Under the pieces are notes generated by a model. That model ran no database searches. It was not told where the DNA came from and saw only the letters and a list, made by a program, of their open reading frames with translations. The position numbers were made by a program, and so were the translations under genes. This document shows, in pieces, positions 44,768-53,029 of a stretch of DNA of 64,000 nucleotides. Every line of letters starts with the position of its first letter. The first letter of the stretch is position 1. Source of the stretch: Ancylobacter sonchi (lineage in GTDB: Bacteria > Pseudomonadota > Alphaproteobacteria > Rhizobiales > Xanthobacteraceae); contig NZ_JAHBGF010000046.1 of the NCBI RefSeq assembly GCF_018390695.1, forward strand, positions 310,001-374,000, given 5' to 3'.

Positions 44768-46009
44768 ATGCCGCAACCGGATCTCATCCTGAAGAACGCC
44801 TCGCTGCGCGACGGCCGCCGCGTCGACATCGCCATCGGCGGTGGCCGCATCCTGGCGCTGGAGCCCGCCATCGTCGCCGACGCCCCAAGCGAGGACCTTG
44901 GCGGCCGGCTGGTGCTGCCGGGGTTCTGCGACACCCATGTCCATCTCGACAAGGCATGCCTGCTCGGCCGCTGCGGCCATGACCATGGCGATCTCGCCGC
45001 TGCCATCGGCGCGGTGTCGCGGCTCAAGGCCGGCTTCACCCCGGACGACGTCTACCGGCGCGGCGCCTATTGCCTCGACAAGGCGATCGTGCAGGGCACC
45101 ACCCATATGCGCACCCATGTCGAAATCGATCCGCTGGTCGGCCTGCGCAGCTTCGAGGCGGTGATGGCGCTGAAGCGCGACTATGCCTGGGCCGTCGACC
45201 TTTCGGTCTGCGTCTTTCCGCAGGAAGGTCTGATCAACAATCCCGGCACCGAGGAATTGCTGGTCGAGGCGCTGGAACAGGGGGCGGACCTGCTCGGCGG
45301 CTGCCCCTATACCGACAGCGAGCCGCACACCCAGATCTCCCGGCTGTTCGACCTTGCCCGGCGGTTCGACGTCGATCTCGACTTCCACCTCGATTTCGAC
45401 CTCGATCCGAGCTGGATGCATCTCGACGAGGTGCTGAGGCAGACCGTGGCTCGGGGCTGGGGCGGCCGGGTGGCGGTCGGTCACGTCACCAAGCTGTCGG
45501 CGCTGCCGGCGGCGGCGCTGGACGCGCTCGCCCTGCGGCTCGCCGGAGCGGGGATCGCGGTCACCGCGCTGCCGTCGACCGATCTCTACCTCACCGGGCG
45601 GACCGAGGCCGGCAACGCGCCACGCGGCGTCGCACCGGTGCACCGGCTGGCGGCGCGCGGCGTGTGCTGCTCGGTGGCGACCAACAATGTGATGAACCCC
45701 TTCACCCCGTTCGGCGATCTCAGCCTGCTGCGCATGGCCAATCTCTACGCCAATGTCTGCCATGCCGGTCCGGCGGATTTCCCTGCCGTGCTCGATCTCG
45801 TCACCACCGGCGCCGCGCGGCTGATGAAGATCGCCGGCTATGGGCTGCATGCCGGTGCGGCAGCCGACCTCGTCGTGCTCGACGCGATGGACGAGCAGCA
45901 GGCCTGCGGCGAGATCGCCGCGCCGATCTTCGGCCTGAAGAACGGCCGGCGCAGCTTCACCCGCCCGGTGCCGCGGCTGCATCGGCCCGGCGAGGCCGCG
46001 CTATCGTAG
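44768..46009 (+). CDS. Cytosine deaminase-like amidohydrolase
   Basis: 413 residues. Metal site: LPGFCDTHVHLDKACL (H-x-H), MRTHVEID (His, Glu), FHLDFDLD (His), VGHVTKLSAL, and a final Asp/Asn region at VATNNVMNPFTPFGD. THVHLDK, rather than the TH-D of dihydroorotases, marks the cytosine deaminase branch of amidohydrolases, which deaminate cytosine or related N-heterocycles. C-terminal VATTGAARLMKIAGYGLHAGAAADLVVLDA-like text completes the fold. It has no adjacent transporter or regulator, so a pyrimidine-salvage role is possible but not supported by context. Confidence 0.88.
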   Translation: MPQPDLILKNASLRDGRRVDIAIGGGRILALEPAIVADAPSEDLGGRLVLPGFCDTHVHLDKACLLGRCGHDHGDLAAAIGAVSRLKAGFTPDDVYRRGAYCLDKAIVQGTTHMRTHVEIDPLVGLRSFEAVMALKRDYAWAVDLSVCVFPQEGLINNPGTEELLVEALEQGADLLGGCPYTDSEPHTQISRLFDLARRFDVDLDFHLDFDLDPSWMHLDEVLRQTVARGWGGRVAVGHVTKLSALPAAALDALALRLAGAGIAVTALPSTDLYLTGRTEAGNAPRGVAPVHRLAARGVCCSVATNNVMNPFTPFGDLSLLRMANLYANVCHAGPADFPAVLDLVTTGAARLMKIAGYGLHAGAAADLVVLDAMDEQQACGEIAAPIFGLKNGRRSFTRPVPRLHRPGEAALS

Positions 46010-46317
46010 CGGAGCGCGTCGGCGCAACGCTTCCACCGGCCCGGCGTCGGGTGGTTCCGCTCTGTTGTGAATCCTACACATGACGGTGTCAGTGTGCGGC
46101 GCATCAACGTGTTCGGCGTGCGTCGGCTCGCATCGTCGCGGCTCGTCACGCATCTGGAAGCGGCATCATGACGTCACGGAGTTCGGGGAAGGTGCGCACC
46201 GTCGGCATGACGGGCGGCATCCGCCGCGCGCTCGTGCCGGGCGCGTATCTGCGAGATACTGCCCGATAGCCGCCTTCCTGAGCCGTGTTCCCGTCAAGAC
46301 AGACTAGGAAGCTTCCC
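46010..46317. other. Intergenic region before ppk2
   Basis: 308 bases with no gene I can support. It must hold the promoter for ppk2; AGGAAG (46305-46310) is its ribosome site. The 46130-46300 part carries GCATC/GATGC-type repeats but no stable hairpin with a T-tract. Confidence 0.4.
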
Positions 46318-47232
46318 ATGACCCACGACCCCAAGGACCAGTTCAACCGCATCCGCGAGGAAATCACCGACAGCTTCGACGAGGAACTGGAGACCCAGCT
46401 CGACGAGGACTATCTCGACGAACTGGTGGCGGAGGGGCTGGGCGAGGGCGGCACGCCGACGCTCGATCGCAAGCTGTATTTCCGCGAGTTGTTCCGGCTC
46501 CAGCACGAGCTCATCCGCCTGCAGGACTGGGTGCAGCACAAGAAGCTGAAGGTCGCGGTGCTGTTCGAGGGGCGCGATTCCGCCGGCAAGGGCGGCGCCA
46601 TCAAGCGCGTGACCCAGCGCCTCAATCCGCGCGTCTGCCGCGTCGTCGCCCTGCCGGCGCCGACCGAGCGGGAGCGCAGCCAGTGGTACTTCCAGCGCTA
46701 TGTGCCGCATCTGCCGGCCGGCGGCGAGATCGTGCTGTTCGACCGCTCCTGGTACAACCGCGCCGGCGTCGAGCGGGTGATGGGCTTCTGCACGCCGGAC
46801 GAGCTGGAGGAGTTCTTCCGCTCGGTGCCGGATTTCGAGCGGATGCTGGTGCGCTCGGGCATCATCCTGATCAAGTACTGGTTCTCGATCACCGACGAGG
46901 AGCAGGAGTTCCGCTTCCAGATGCGCATCCAGGATCCGCTGAAGCAGTGGAAGCTGTCGCCGATGGACCTGCAGAGCCGGGTACACTGGGAAGACTACAC
47001 CCGCGCCAAGGAGGACATGCTCCAGCGCACCCATACGTCCGACGCGCCCTGGTGGGTGGTGCAGGCGGTGGACAAGAAGAAGGCGCGGCTGAACTGCATC
47101 GCGCATCTTCTCGAGCAGATCCCCTACGAGACCGTGCCGCGCTCGGACATCGTGCTGCCCGAGCGGGTGCGCCACGCCGATTACGAGCGTCATCCGGTGC
47201 CGCCGGACATGTACGTGCCGGAGAAGTACTGA
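46318..47232 (+). CDS. ppk2: Polyphosphate kinase 2
   Basis: 304 residues from ATG 46318. Walker A is VLFEGRDSAGKGGAIKRV (residues about 85-93), Walker B-like FDRSWYNRAGVERVM (141-155), with a lid region DFERMLVRSGIILIKYWFSI. The length and the acidic N-terminal 50 residues match class I PPK2 enzymes, which move phosphate between polyphosphate and nucleoside diphosphates. The gene lies just before a PiT phosphate transporter, so uptake and storage of phosphate may be linked. The direction in the cell (NTP making or polyphosphate making) is not decided by sequence. Confidence 0.93.
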   Translation: MTHDPKDQFNRIREEITDSFDEELETQLDEDYLDELVAEGLGEGGTPTLDRKLYFRELFRLQHELIRLQDWVQHKKLKVAVLFEGRDSAGKGGAIKRVTQRLNPRVCRVVALPAPTERERSQWYFQRYVPHLPAGGEIVLFDRSWYNRAGVERVMGFCTPDELEEFFRSVPDFERMLVRSGIILIKYWFSITDEEQEFRFQMRIQDPLKQWKLSPMDLQSRVHWEDYTRAKEDMLQRTHTSDAPWWVVQAVDKKKARLNCIAHLLEQIPYETVPRSDIVLPERVRHADYERHPVPPDMYVPEKY

Positions 47233-47379
47233 GCCTGTCCGCAGGGCGATGGCGTGCTGCCCGGCGCGCCACCGCCCTGCGCATGCCGCCTGTCGCCGGC
47301 CGCCGCCTGTTTGGATGTCGCCGGCGGCCGCCGTGTGTTAGGTAATTTCCTACGGGCCTGTGCGTTCACGGTGATCGTG

Positions 47380-48996
47380 ATGGTTGATGTCAGCCCAAGT
47401 GAAGTCCGCCCCGGGGAAGTCGGAATCCCGCGCGGCACCCACCCGGTGCACGGCGCCGACGGGGCGAGATGGTTCCTGCCGCTGTTCGGGCTCATCCTGA
47501 CCGGCGGCCTCGCCTATATCGGCTATGCGCTGAGCCATGATCTCGCCGTGGCGACCAGCGTGCCGTGGATCCTGCTCGGTCTCTCGCTGCTGATCGCGCT
47601 CGGCTTCGAGTTCGTCAACGGCTTTCACGACACCGCCAACGCGGTGGCGACCGTCATCTACACCCGCTCCATGCCGGCCGAGCTGGCGGTGATCTGGTCG
47701 GGCATCTTCAATTTCATCGGCGTGCTCACCTCGTCCGGCGCGGTGGCCTTCGGCATCATCGCGCTGCTGCCGGTGGAGCTGATCCTGCAGGTCGGCTCCT
47801 CGGCCGGCCTCGCCATGGTGTTCGCGCTGCTGGTCGCCGCCATCATGTGGAATCTCGGCACCTGGTTCCTCGGCCTGCCGGCGTCGAGCTCGCACACGCT
47901 GGTCGGCTCGATCATCGGCGTCGGCATCGCCAACCAGTTCGTGGCGCCGGCCGGCTCGGCGACCAGCGGCGTCGACTGGTCGCAGGCGACCAATGTCGGG
48001 CTTACCCTGCTGGTGTCGCCGATCGTCGGCTTCGTGGCCGCCGCGCTGCTGCTGCTGGCGATGAAGGCGGTGATCCGCAACAAGGAGCTCTATGAGAGCC
48101 CGAAGGGCGACGCGCCGCCGCCGCTGTGGATCCGCGCGCTGCTCATCTTCACCTGCACCGGCGTCTCCTTCGCGCATGGCTCGAATGACGGGCAGAAGGG
48201 CATGGGCCTGATCATGCTGATCCTCATCGGCGTGGTGCCGACTGCCTATGCGCTGAACCGCACGCCGGACGTCAACTACATCGAGGCCTACAAGGACGCC
48301 TCGGTGAAGGTGGAGCAGGTGCTGGGCCAATATGTGCCGCCGGGGATGACCGTCGCCGATCCCAAGGCGGAGGTCGCCGCGGCGGTGCGCAGCCGCAGCT
48401 GGACCGAAGAGACCACGGCCGCGCTGCGCGCCTTCATCAACCAGACCACGGCGATGCTGCAGCCCTATGCCTCGGCCGAGCAGGTGCCGACCTCGCTGGT
48501 GAACAATGTCCGCAACGACATCTATCTCGTCGGCGAGGCGCTCAAGCTGATCGAGAAGAACAAGCTGCTGGCGATGACGCCGGAGGATCTGGCGACGGTG
48601 AAGACCTATCACGCGGCGGTGGACGGGGCGACCAAGTTCATCCCGCTCTGGGTCAAGGTGGCGGTGGCGCTGGCGCTGGGGCTCGGCACCATGGTCGGCT
48701 GGAAGCGCATCGTCGTTACCGTCGGCGAGAAGATCGGCAAGACCCACCTGACCTATGGCCAGGGCGCGGCGGCCGAGCTGGTGGCCATGGCCACCATCGG
48801 CGCGGCGGATCGCTTCGGGCTGCCGGTCTCGACCACCCATGTGCTGTCCTCGGGCGTCGCCGGCACCATGGCGGCCAACGGCTCCGGCCTGCAAGGGTCG
48901 ACGGTGCGGAACCTGCTGCTGGCTTGGGTGCTGACGCTGCCGGCATCGATCGCGCTGTCTTTCGTGCTGTTCCTGGTCTTCCGGCAGGTCTTCTGA
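47380..48996 (+). CDS. Inorganic phosphate transporter, PiT family
   Basis: 538 residues from ATG 47380; the frame extends upstream without support. It has about 11 hydrophobic segments with paired PiT signatures: GFEFVNGFHDTANAVATVIYTRSM near 75-100 and AHGSNDGQKGMGLIML near 265-280, plus PASSSHTLVGSIIGVG and PVSTTHVLSSGVAGTMA. A soluble insert of about 130 residues lies between the halves (about 300-430). It imports phosphate or metal-phosphate with protons or Na+. Its position 147 bases after ppk2 suggests a common transcript and a joint role in phosphate storage. Confidence 0.93.
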   Translation: MVDVSPSEVRPGEVGIPRGTHPVHGADGARWFLPLFGLILTGGLAYIGYALSHDLAVATSVPWILLGLSLLIALGFEFVNGFHDTANAVATVIYTRSMPAELAVIWSGIFNFIGVLTSSGAVAFGIIALLPVELILQVGSSAGLAMVFALLVAAIMWNLGTWFLGLPASSSHTLVGSIIGVGIANQFVAPAGSATSGVDWSQATNVGLTLLVSPIVGFVAAALLLLAMKAVIRNKELYESPKGDAPPPLWIRALLIFTCTGVSFAHGSNDGQKGMGLIMLILIGVVPTAYALNRTPDVNYIEAYKDASVKVEQVLGQYVPPGMTVADPKAEVAAAVRSRSWTEETTAALRAFINQTTAMLQPYASAEQVPTSLVNNVRNDIYLVGEALKLIEKNKLLAMTPEDLATVKTYHAAVDGATKFIPLWVKVAVALALGLGTMVGWKRIVVTVGEKIGKTHLTYGQGAAAELVAMATIGAADRFGLPVSTTHVLSSGVAGTMAANGSGLQGSTVRNLLLAWVLTLPASIALSFVLFLVFRQVF

Positions 48997-49199
48997 GGCC
49001 CAGGCGCCTCCGCCCCGTGCGGCGATGCGGCGTGCAATTGCCGGCGCGTGTATGGTATTCACGGACCGGAACGGCAGCAGGCTTGGCGTCGGGTTGCGTG
49101 AGCGATGTCCGCGCCGGTCGCGGGCAATTGCGGGTTCGCGGGTGCCGGCGACAGGGCATGGGGCGGTTTCAAAAAAAACGTCCTCGAGGAAACCCCATC
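48997..49199. other. Short GC-rich gap before the HdeA-like gene
   Basis: About 200 bases. A purine-rich run with TCAAAAAAAACGTCCTCGAGGAAACCCC (49170-49196) leads into ATG 49200 and may supply the ribosome site. No gene seen. Confidence 0.4.
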
Positions 49200-49487
49200 A
49201 TGAAATATGCAGTCGCCGCTGCCGCCCTGTTCCTGACCGTCAGCCCCGCTCTGGCGGACAAGTGGGATCTTTCCACCATGACCTGCCAGCAATTCATCAG
49301 CCAGGACAAGTCGACGATCGGCATCATCCTGTCGTGGCTGGATGCCTACTACAAGGACGAGGACGCGCCGCCCGTCATCGACACCGAGAAGTTCGTCCAG
49401 AACGCAGAGAAGCTGGGGGCTTATTGTGCGATGAATCCGCAGATCGGGCTGATCACCGCGACGGATACGCTGTTCGGCGGCGACTGA
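49200..49487 (+). CDS. HdeA/HdeB-like periplasmic acid-stress protein
   Basis: 95 residues from ATG 49200. Signal peptide 1-20 (YAVAAAALFLTVSPALA). The mature helical part is DLSTMTCQQFISQDKSTIGIILSWLDAYYKDEDAP with Cys early (MTCQQF) and late (GAYCAMNP), the single disulfide pair of HdeA-type chaperones that stop aggregation at low pH. It ends in a good terminator. A free-standing single gene. HdeA and HdeB cannot be told apart from sequence alone. Confidence 0.87.
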   Translation: MKYAVAAAALFLTVSPALADKWDLSTMTCQQFISQDKSTIGIILSWLDAYYKDEDAPPVIDTEKFVQNAEKLGAYCAMNPQIGLITATDTLFGGD

Positions 49488-49540
49488 GGCGCGCGTCGGC
49501 GTGGGCCGCTCATGGGCCGTGCCGGCGCGGGGCGGGAAGA

Positions 49541-49570
49541 AAAGGGGGCCAGCAAGCTGGCCCCTGTTCC
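49541..49570 (+). terminator. Intrinsic terminator after the HdeA-like gene
   Basis: GGGGCCAGC (49545-49553) and GCTGGCCCC (49556-49564) pair perfectly; A-rich bases precede and TGTT follows. It is 58 bases past the stop and would end the message. Confidence 0.65.
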
Positions 49571-49759
49571 GTCATTGCCCGGCGGCGATAGCGCGGTCGC
49601 GCTGCGGCAACCCGACCGGCGGGTGCCCGACGGACCATAAGGGGCAGAGCGGGGTTCTGTTGATCGGCGGACCCGGCACGCGAGACGCTCCGATACGCCG
49701 AACTTGGCTCTGGCATGCTCGCCGCCGCGCCGACCCCGGGTGGAGCCAGACGTTTCGCG

Positions 49760-50036
49760 ACGCGGCTTGCTTCAGAACCGCGTTCGGAGCGTCGGATCCG
49801 CCGCGACCTCGCGCAGCTGCCCGTTCTCCGGCTCAATATCCGTCAGCTGTTTCACCTGATCGCTGTTCAACCCGCCAAACTCCTTACACCCGCTCCTTAC
49901 ACCCGCGATAATAGGCGAGCGCCGTCACGCCGATCGTTCGGATCGCCTCGGCGAGCGGGCGCCCCTGTAACACCAACACGTCAACCTGCCGAAGCTTCGC
50001 GACAATCTCTTCGTGCTTCTGCTTCTTCCGCATCAT
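49760..50036 (-). pseudogene. IS3-family transposase orfA remnant
   Basis: On the minus strand from ATG 50036 the frame reads MMRKKQKHEEIVAKLRQVDV and continues LAEAIRTIGVTALAYYRGC, the helix-turn-helix of IS3-group OrfA (compare E-I-V-x-L-R-Q, Y-Y-R-W). It then hits a stop because 13 bases (TCCTTACACCCGC on the plus strand, 49881-49893) are repeated at 49894-49906. Removing one copy restores FGGLNSDQVKQLTDIEPENG, the leucine-zipper part. Near 49790 another shift leads to NAVLKQAASRN in a second frame. No orfB or terminal repeats remain, so it cannot move. Confidence 0.75.
49881..49906. repeat. 13-bp tandem duplication
   Basis: TCCTTACACCCGC is present twice head to tail. It breaks the reading frame of the IS3 orfA remnant and is probably a replication slippage event. 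Confidence 0.95.
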
Positions 50037-50218
50037 GGTGCGATCCTCCAAGGCTTATGAGCCGACTTGCAAGAGGTCGCTATTCAGGAGGAGGATCAGG
50101 TGTGATTGACTGGTGCAGTTGAGTTTTTATCTAACTTAGATGGAGTTTTACTATCTGGTTATTATTATTACATACGAAAAGCGCTATGTTCTGGGTTTAT
50201 TTTTGGATGAGCGGGTAG
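50037..50218. other. AT-rich leader of the accessory island
   Basis: The base composition shifts here (for example TTATTATTATTACATACG at 50158-50176) against a high-GC genome, a sign of foreign DNA. Promoter-like AT segments precede the next gene; nothing else is clear. Confidence 0.5.
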
Positions 50219-50728
50219 ATGAAGTCGATCTCGTGCATTAGGAGAAATAGGATTCTATTTAGGATCTACCATTCGGTAGAGATAGGGAGCGGAGCGTTCG
50301 TCGCGCGTATTTTAGATATAAATGGTGAGAAGATCGAACGTAAATCGTCGGGTTCTGATGTTGTTGCAACGGAATATCTCGATGATACCTCCGTATTGCT
50401 TCTAGGTCCGGTAAAAAACTACAAGTTGCCGCGTAGATTTCAGGATTTCATGTTCGATCTCCCCTCCATTCCCGTCAAAAAGATTTCTGTCGATCTCAGG
50501 CGTGCCGACGGGAGTGTCGAGCCCGTCGACTGGGTGGATCCGGCGCTGGGGATTGATGAGGTGCTTCCTCGTACCCGGGAAGAGTTCAGGAAATATTTTT
50601 CTTATATACCCGGTCGGCATATAGATACGAAGACGGTTCGATTTATTGCGAAAATATACTTGATTATCATGATGGAATTGAGGGCGCGGATCCGGAAATT
50701 CTGGGGCACCTGGCGAACGCCTTCGTGA
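50219..50728 (+). CDS. Unrecognised 169-residue protein, island gene 1
   Basis: 169 residues from ATG 50219. Lower GC and unusual codons (ATA, AGA, TTT) compared with neighbours, so it was probably acquired. The start is basic (ISCIRRNRILFRIYH). The middle is mixed alpha/beta (VEIGSGAFVARILDINGEKIE, VDLRRADGSVEPVDW), and the end is a basic amphipathic or membrane-seeking helix (TVRFIAKIYLIIMMELRARIRKFW). The stop overlaps the next start in GTGA, so the two proteins are translated together. I recognise no family. Confidence 0.6.
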   Translation: MKSISCIRRNRILFRIYHSVEIGSGAFVARILDINGEKIERKSSGSDVVATEYLDDTSVLLLGPVKNYKLPRRFQDFMFDLPSIPVKKISVDLRRADGSVEPVDWVDPALGIDEVLPRTREEFRKYFSYIPGRHIDTKTVRFIAKIYLIIMMELRARIRKFWGTWRTPS

Positions 50729-51336
50729 TTTACGTTTATAAATCAATCGAACTGGATATGGAAATAAACGACATTGATAAATTGCTGGGCGCTGCGAACC
50801 GGCGGGTATCAGGGTTGAAAAACAAGTCGAACCCTCGTGAAGACCGAATAAATATGGAGGTTTCCGTTCTTGTTTGCGTCTGGCACCATCATCTTGGTCG
50901 CGGCGATGTGGGGACGGTGTTGAACGTCGCGAACAAGGTTCGTGATGTTTTTCTATCGAAGTTTAACTTCTATGTCATGCATGGATATAATATGTGCAAA
51001 TCTATGCTATTTTGCGGACTGGTTTACTGTATTGCCGGATCGCGCGACCGCGCCCTGGAGTGCATGAACCTGACGATGGAATGTTTCGTCAAAGCCGTCG
51101 CGTGCCGTACCAAAAACCTGAGCTGGTTCAGGGAGTTGAAGAGCAGTCACCAGTGCGCCGCCGCCGCGCTCGGCATGATCAAGCTTCTGGAGGCCGGTTC
51201 CCCGATCAGCGATGGGGCGGTCGCGCGGGAACTGGCCGCGACGTTCAGGGTCAAGGACGAGGCGTTCGTCGCGCGGGCGACGGCGGCCCTGCTGGCTTGT
51301 CGCAATCAGGCTTCCCTGGCCGCGGCAGGGGGCTAG
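50725..51336 (+). CDS. Unrecognised 203-residue helical protein, island gene 2
   Basis: 203 residues from GTG 50725, which overlaps the previous stop; ATG 50758 is an alternative. It is nearly all helical, with a Cys-rich middle (SMLFCGLVYCIAGSRDRALECMNLTMECF) and a pattern like TPR or other helical repeats. GC rises toward the 3' end (from about 51150), so the gene may be a mosaic of foreign and native-like DNA. It shares a likely transcript with the gene before it. No family recognised; a two-protein partner system is possible. Confidence 0.6.
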   Translation: MIYVYKSIELDMEINDIDKLLGAANRRVSGLKNKSNPREDRINMEVSVLVCVWHHHLGRGDVGTVLNVANKVRDVFLSKFNFYVMHGYNMCKSMLFCGLVYCIAGSRDRALECMNLTMECFVKAVACRTKNLSWFRELKSSHQCAAAALGMIKLLEAGSPISDGAVARELAATFRVKDEAFVARATAALLACRNQASLAAAGG

Positions 51337-51731
51337 CCTCGATCTCGGTGGGTACATCTTCTCGCGGCGCTTGGATCGTGCCTGTTGTCCGGGGGAGGGG
51401 GCGTCCGTAACAGGAGGTCACGCGGCACGATGATCCCGACACCGGCGTTGGCGTCGTTCCAGTGAGGTGGAGCGGAGCTTGGGCTCCCCGGCGCTGTGTA
51501 CCCTCGCTGCACGGGTCCGCCGTCGTTGATGTCGCGAGGGTCTCATCTCACGAGTGGCGGCCATTGCATAATGCGAGCAGCATGCGTAAGTGACCTTGCG
51601 CGAGGTCGTCGCCTCCGAGGTGCCAAGTTGCCCGCCGGGTCAGGTGATGGAGCCCGATATATATTGTCAAATAAAGAATTCAGAACGAGATTGTCTTGAG
51701 ATATTACATTTTTTAATCATCCGACTTGAAG
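51337..51731. other. Island spacer without a clear gene
   Basis: About 395 bases. The part near 51650-51720 is very AT-rich (GATATATATTGTCAAATAAAG and a run ending TTTTTTAATC) and probably holds the promoter of the cytidylyltransferase. The first half is GC-rich and looks like decayed coding DNA, but I cannot name it. Confidence 0.4.
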
Positions 51732-52443
51732 ATGATCGTTGTGACAACTGATTTTCTTCCATGTCGTTTGGGAGGCGAGCGCGTTAAAAACAAAAATCTC
51801 CGTCCGTTCGGAGGAAAGGCCGTATGGCCTTTTTGGCATCAAGCTCGCCCAGTTGAACAGCTCGAGGCTCATCCACCGCATTGTCGTGTCCACGAATGAC
51901 GAGGCCATAATCGAGGCGTGCGACGAATTGGCTCCAAGCATCAGTAAAGAGCTGATCGTCGACCGTCGCCCGGAAGAATACGGCACGTCTCAGACATCCA
52001 CGGACGACCTGATCGATTATGCCCTGCGCATTCTTCCAGACGACAGCATTCTCTGGACGCACGTTACATCGCCCTTCGTGATCGGAAGTCGATACGATGA
52101 GATGATCGTCCGTTTCCAGGCTGGGTTGAACGAAGGCTATGACAGTCTCATGTCGGCCGGAGTCGTCAGAACTTTTCTTTGGAACGACAGGGGCCCCCTG
52201 AATTATGACCGTTCGGTTGAGAAGTGGCCTCGTACCCAGACGTTGCCCCCGGTTTATGAGATCGATAGTGCTGCCTTCATTGCGAATTTCAGCACCATGA
52301 TCGCCCATGCCGACCGGATCGGATCCCACCCAGTTCTGTTTCCGCTCACCTCGATCGAGCATCTTGATATCGATTGGGAGGAGGATTTTCATCGGGCCGA
52401 TGAGATCTGGCGGCGAATGGAAAGTTCGTCGGGGCATGAATGA
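51732..52443 (+). pseudogene. CMP-sugar cytidylyltransferase (NeuA-like) split by a one-base frameshift
   Basis: ATG 51732 opens the first frame: MIVVTTDFLPCRLGGERVKNKNLRPFGGK, which is the nucleotide-binding motif of acylneuraminate cytidylyltransferases (R-x-G-S-x-R, K-N). The next frame continues GIKLAQLNSSRLIHRIVVSTNDEAII, WTHVTSPFVIGSRYDEM and IEHLDIDWEEDFHRADEI to 52443. The two join exactly if one T is removed from the TTTTT run at 51830-51834, giving about 236 residues, the normal family length. Such enzymes make CMP-sialic acid or CMP-legionaminic acid-like donors for surface sugars. Either it is a pseudogene, a slippage-controlled gene or a sequencing error. Confidence 0.8.
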
Positions 52444-52554
52444 GATATTCTGCCGGCATGCTGCACGGTGTCATCGGAGGCGTCGCGCCGTTGCAGGCGG
52501 CAATGCCCGATCCGCCGGCGAGGGCGTGAACGCGGGGCCATGGGCATGAACCCG

Positions 52555-52861
52555 CTATTTGGCAGCCGCCCGGGCCGAAGGGGTTGCGTTCGCTAGTTTC
52601 AGGAATTCCTGCGCGAGCTTGAATCGCTTCGGCTTGAACGGTTGCAGTCCGCCGGCGATCTTCTCCTCCAGCCTGTCCAGGAGGGCTGACGGGTCCGCAA
52701 GATCCAGGCCGGCAAAGTGTTCCGGACCGTACGGCCACTATTCGACACGCTGAATGCGCGCGATGAGTGCGTCGTCGAAGCGCCAGCGGATCCGGCGAGC
52801 CGGAGCGCCGCCTACAATGGCGAATGGTGGAACATCCTTCGCGACGCGGAGCGCCCCCGAG
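52555..52861 (-). pseudogene. Truncated hexapeptide-repeat acetyltransferase with an internal stop
   Basis: On the minus strand the frame reads GALRVAKDVPPFAIVGGAPARRIRWRFDDALIARIQRVE, the C-terminal part of CatB/sugar O-acetyltransferases (V-x-K-D-V-P-P-x-A-I-V-G-G-x-P-A-R), then a TAG where relatives have Trp, and continues in frame WPYGPEHFAGLDLADPSALLDRLEEKI to a second stop at 52555. A single TGG to TAG change fits. The N-terminal beta-helix is missing. In sugar islands such enzymes acetylate surface glycans, which fits the adjacent NeuA-like gene. Confidence 0.7.
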
Positions 52862-52955
52862 CGGTGGGTGGGACGAACCCTGTGCGTGGCAGGGGAAGTC
52901 GGCCGGGCCCCCCTTGAACACCGCGTGCGTGCCACTTATGGTGCGCCGCGTCGAT

Positions 52956-53029
52956 GCGGGCGTAGTTCAATGGTAGAACGGCAGCTTCCCAAGCTGCATA
53001 CGAGGGTTCGATTCCCTTCGCCCGCTCCA
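52956..53029 (+). tRNA. tRNA-Gly (anticodon CCC)
   Basis: A 74-base cloverleaf including 3' CCA. Acceptor GCGGGCG pairs with CGCCCGC, the anticodon stem GCAGC/GCTGC encloses TTCCCAA with CCC at positions 34-36, and GGTTCGATTC forms the T arm. It decodes GGG. It stands at the right side of the accessory island, a common integration site. Confidence 0.95.

Noticed and set aside
43316..45982. An 888-codon open frame on the minus strand
   Set aside because: Antisense to the sorbosone-dehydrogenase-like and amidohydrolase genes; no motif of its own.
49510..49836. Open frames on both strands around 49.5-49.8 kb
   Set aside because: They overlap a terminator and the IS remnant and show no recognisable protein.
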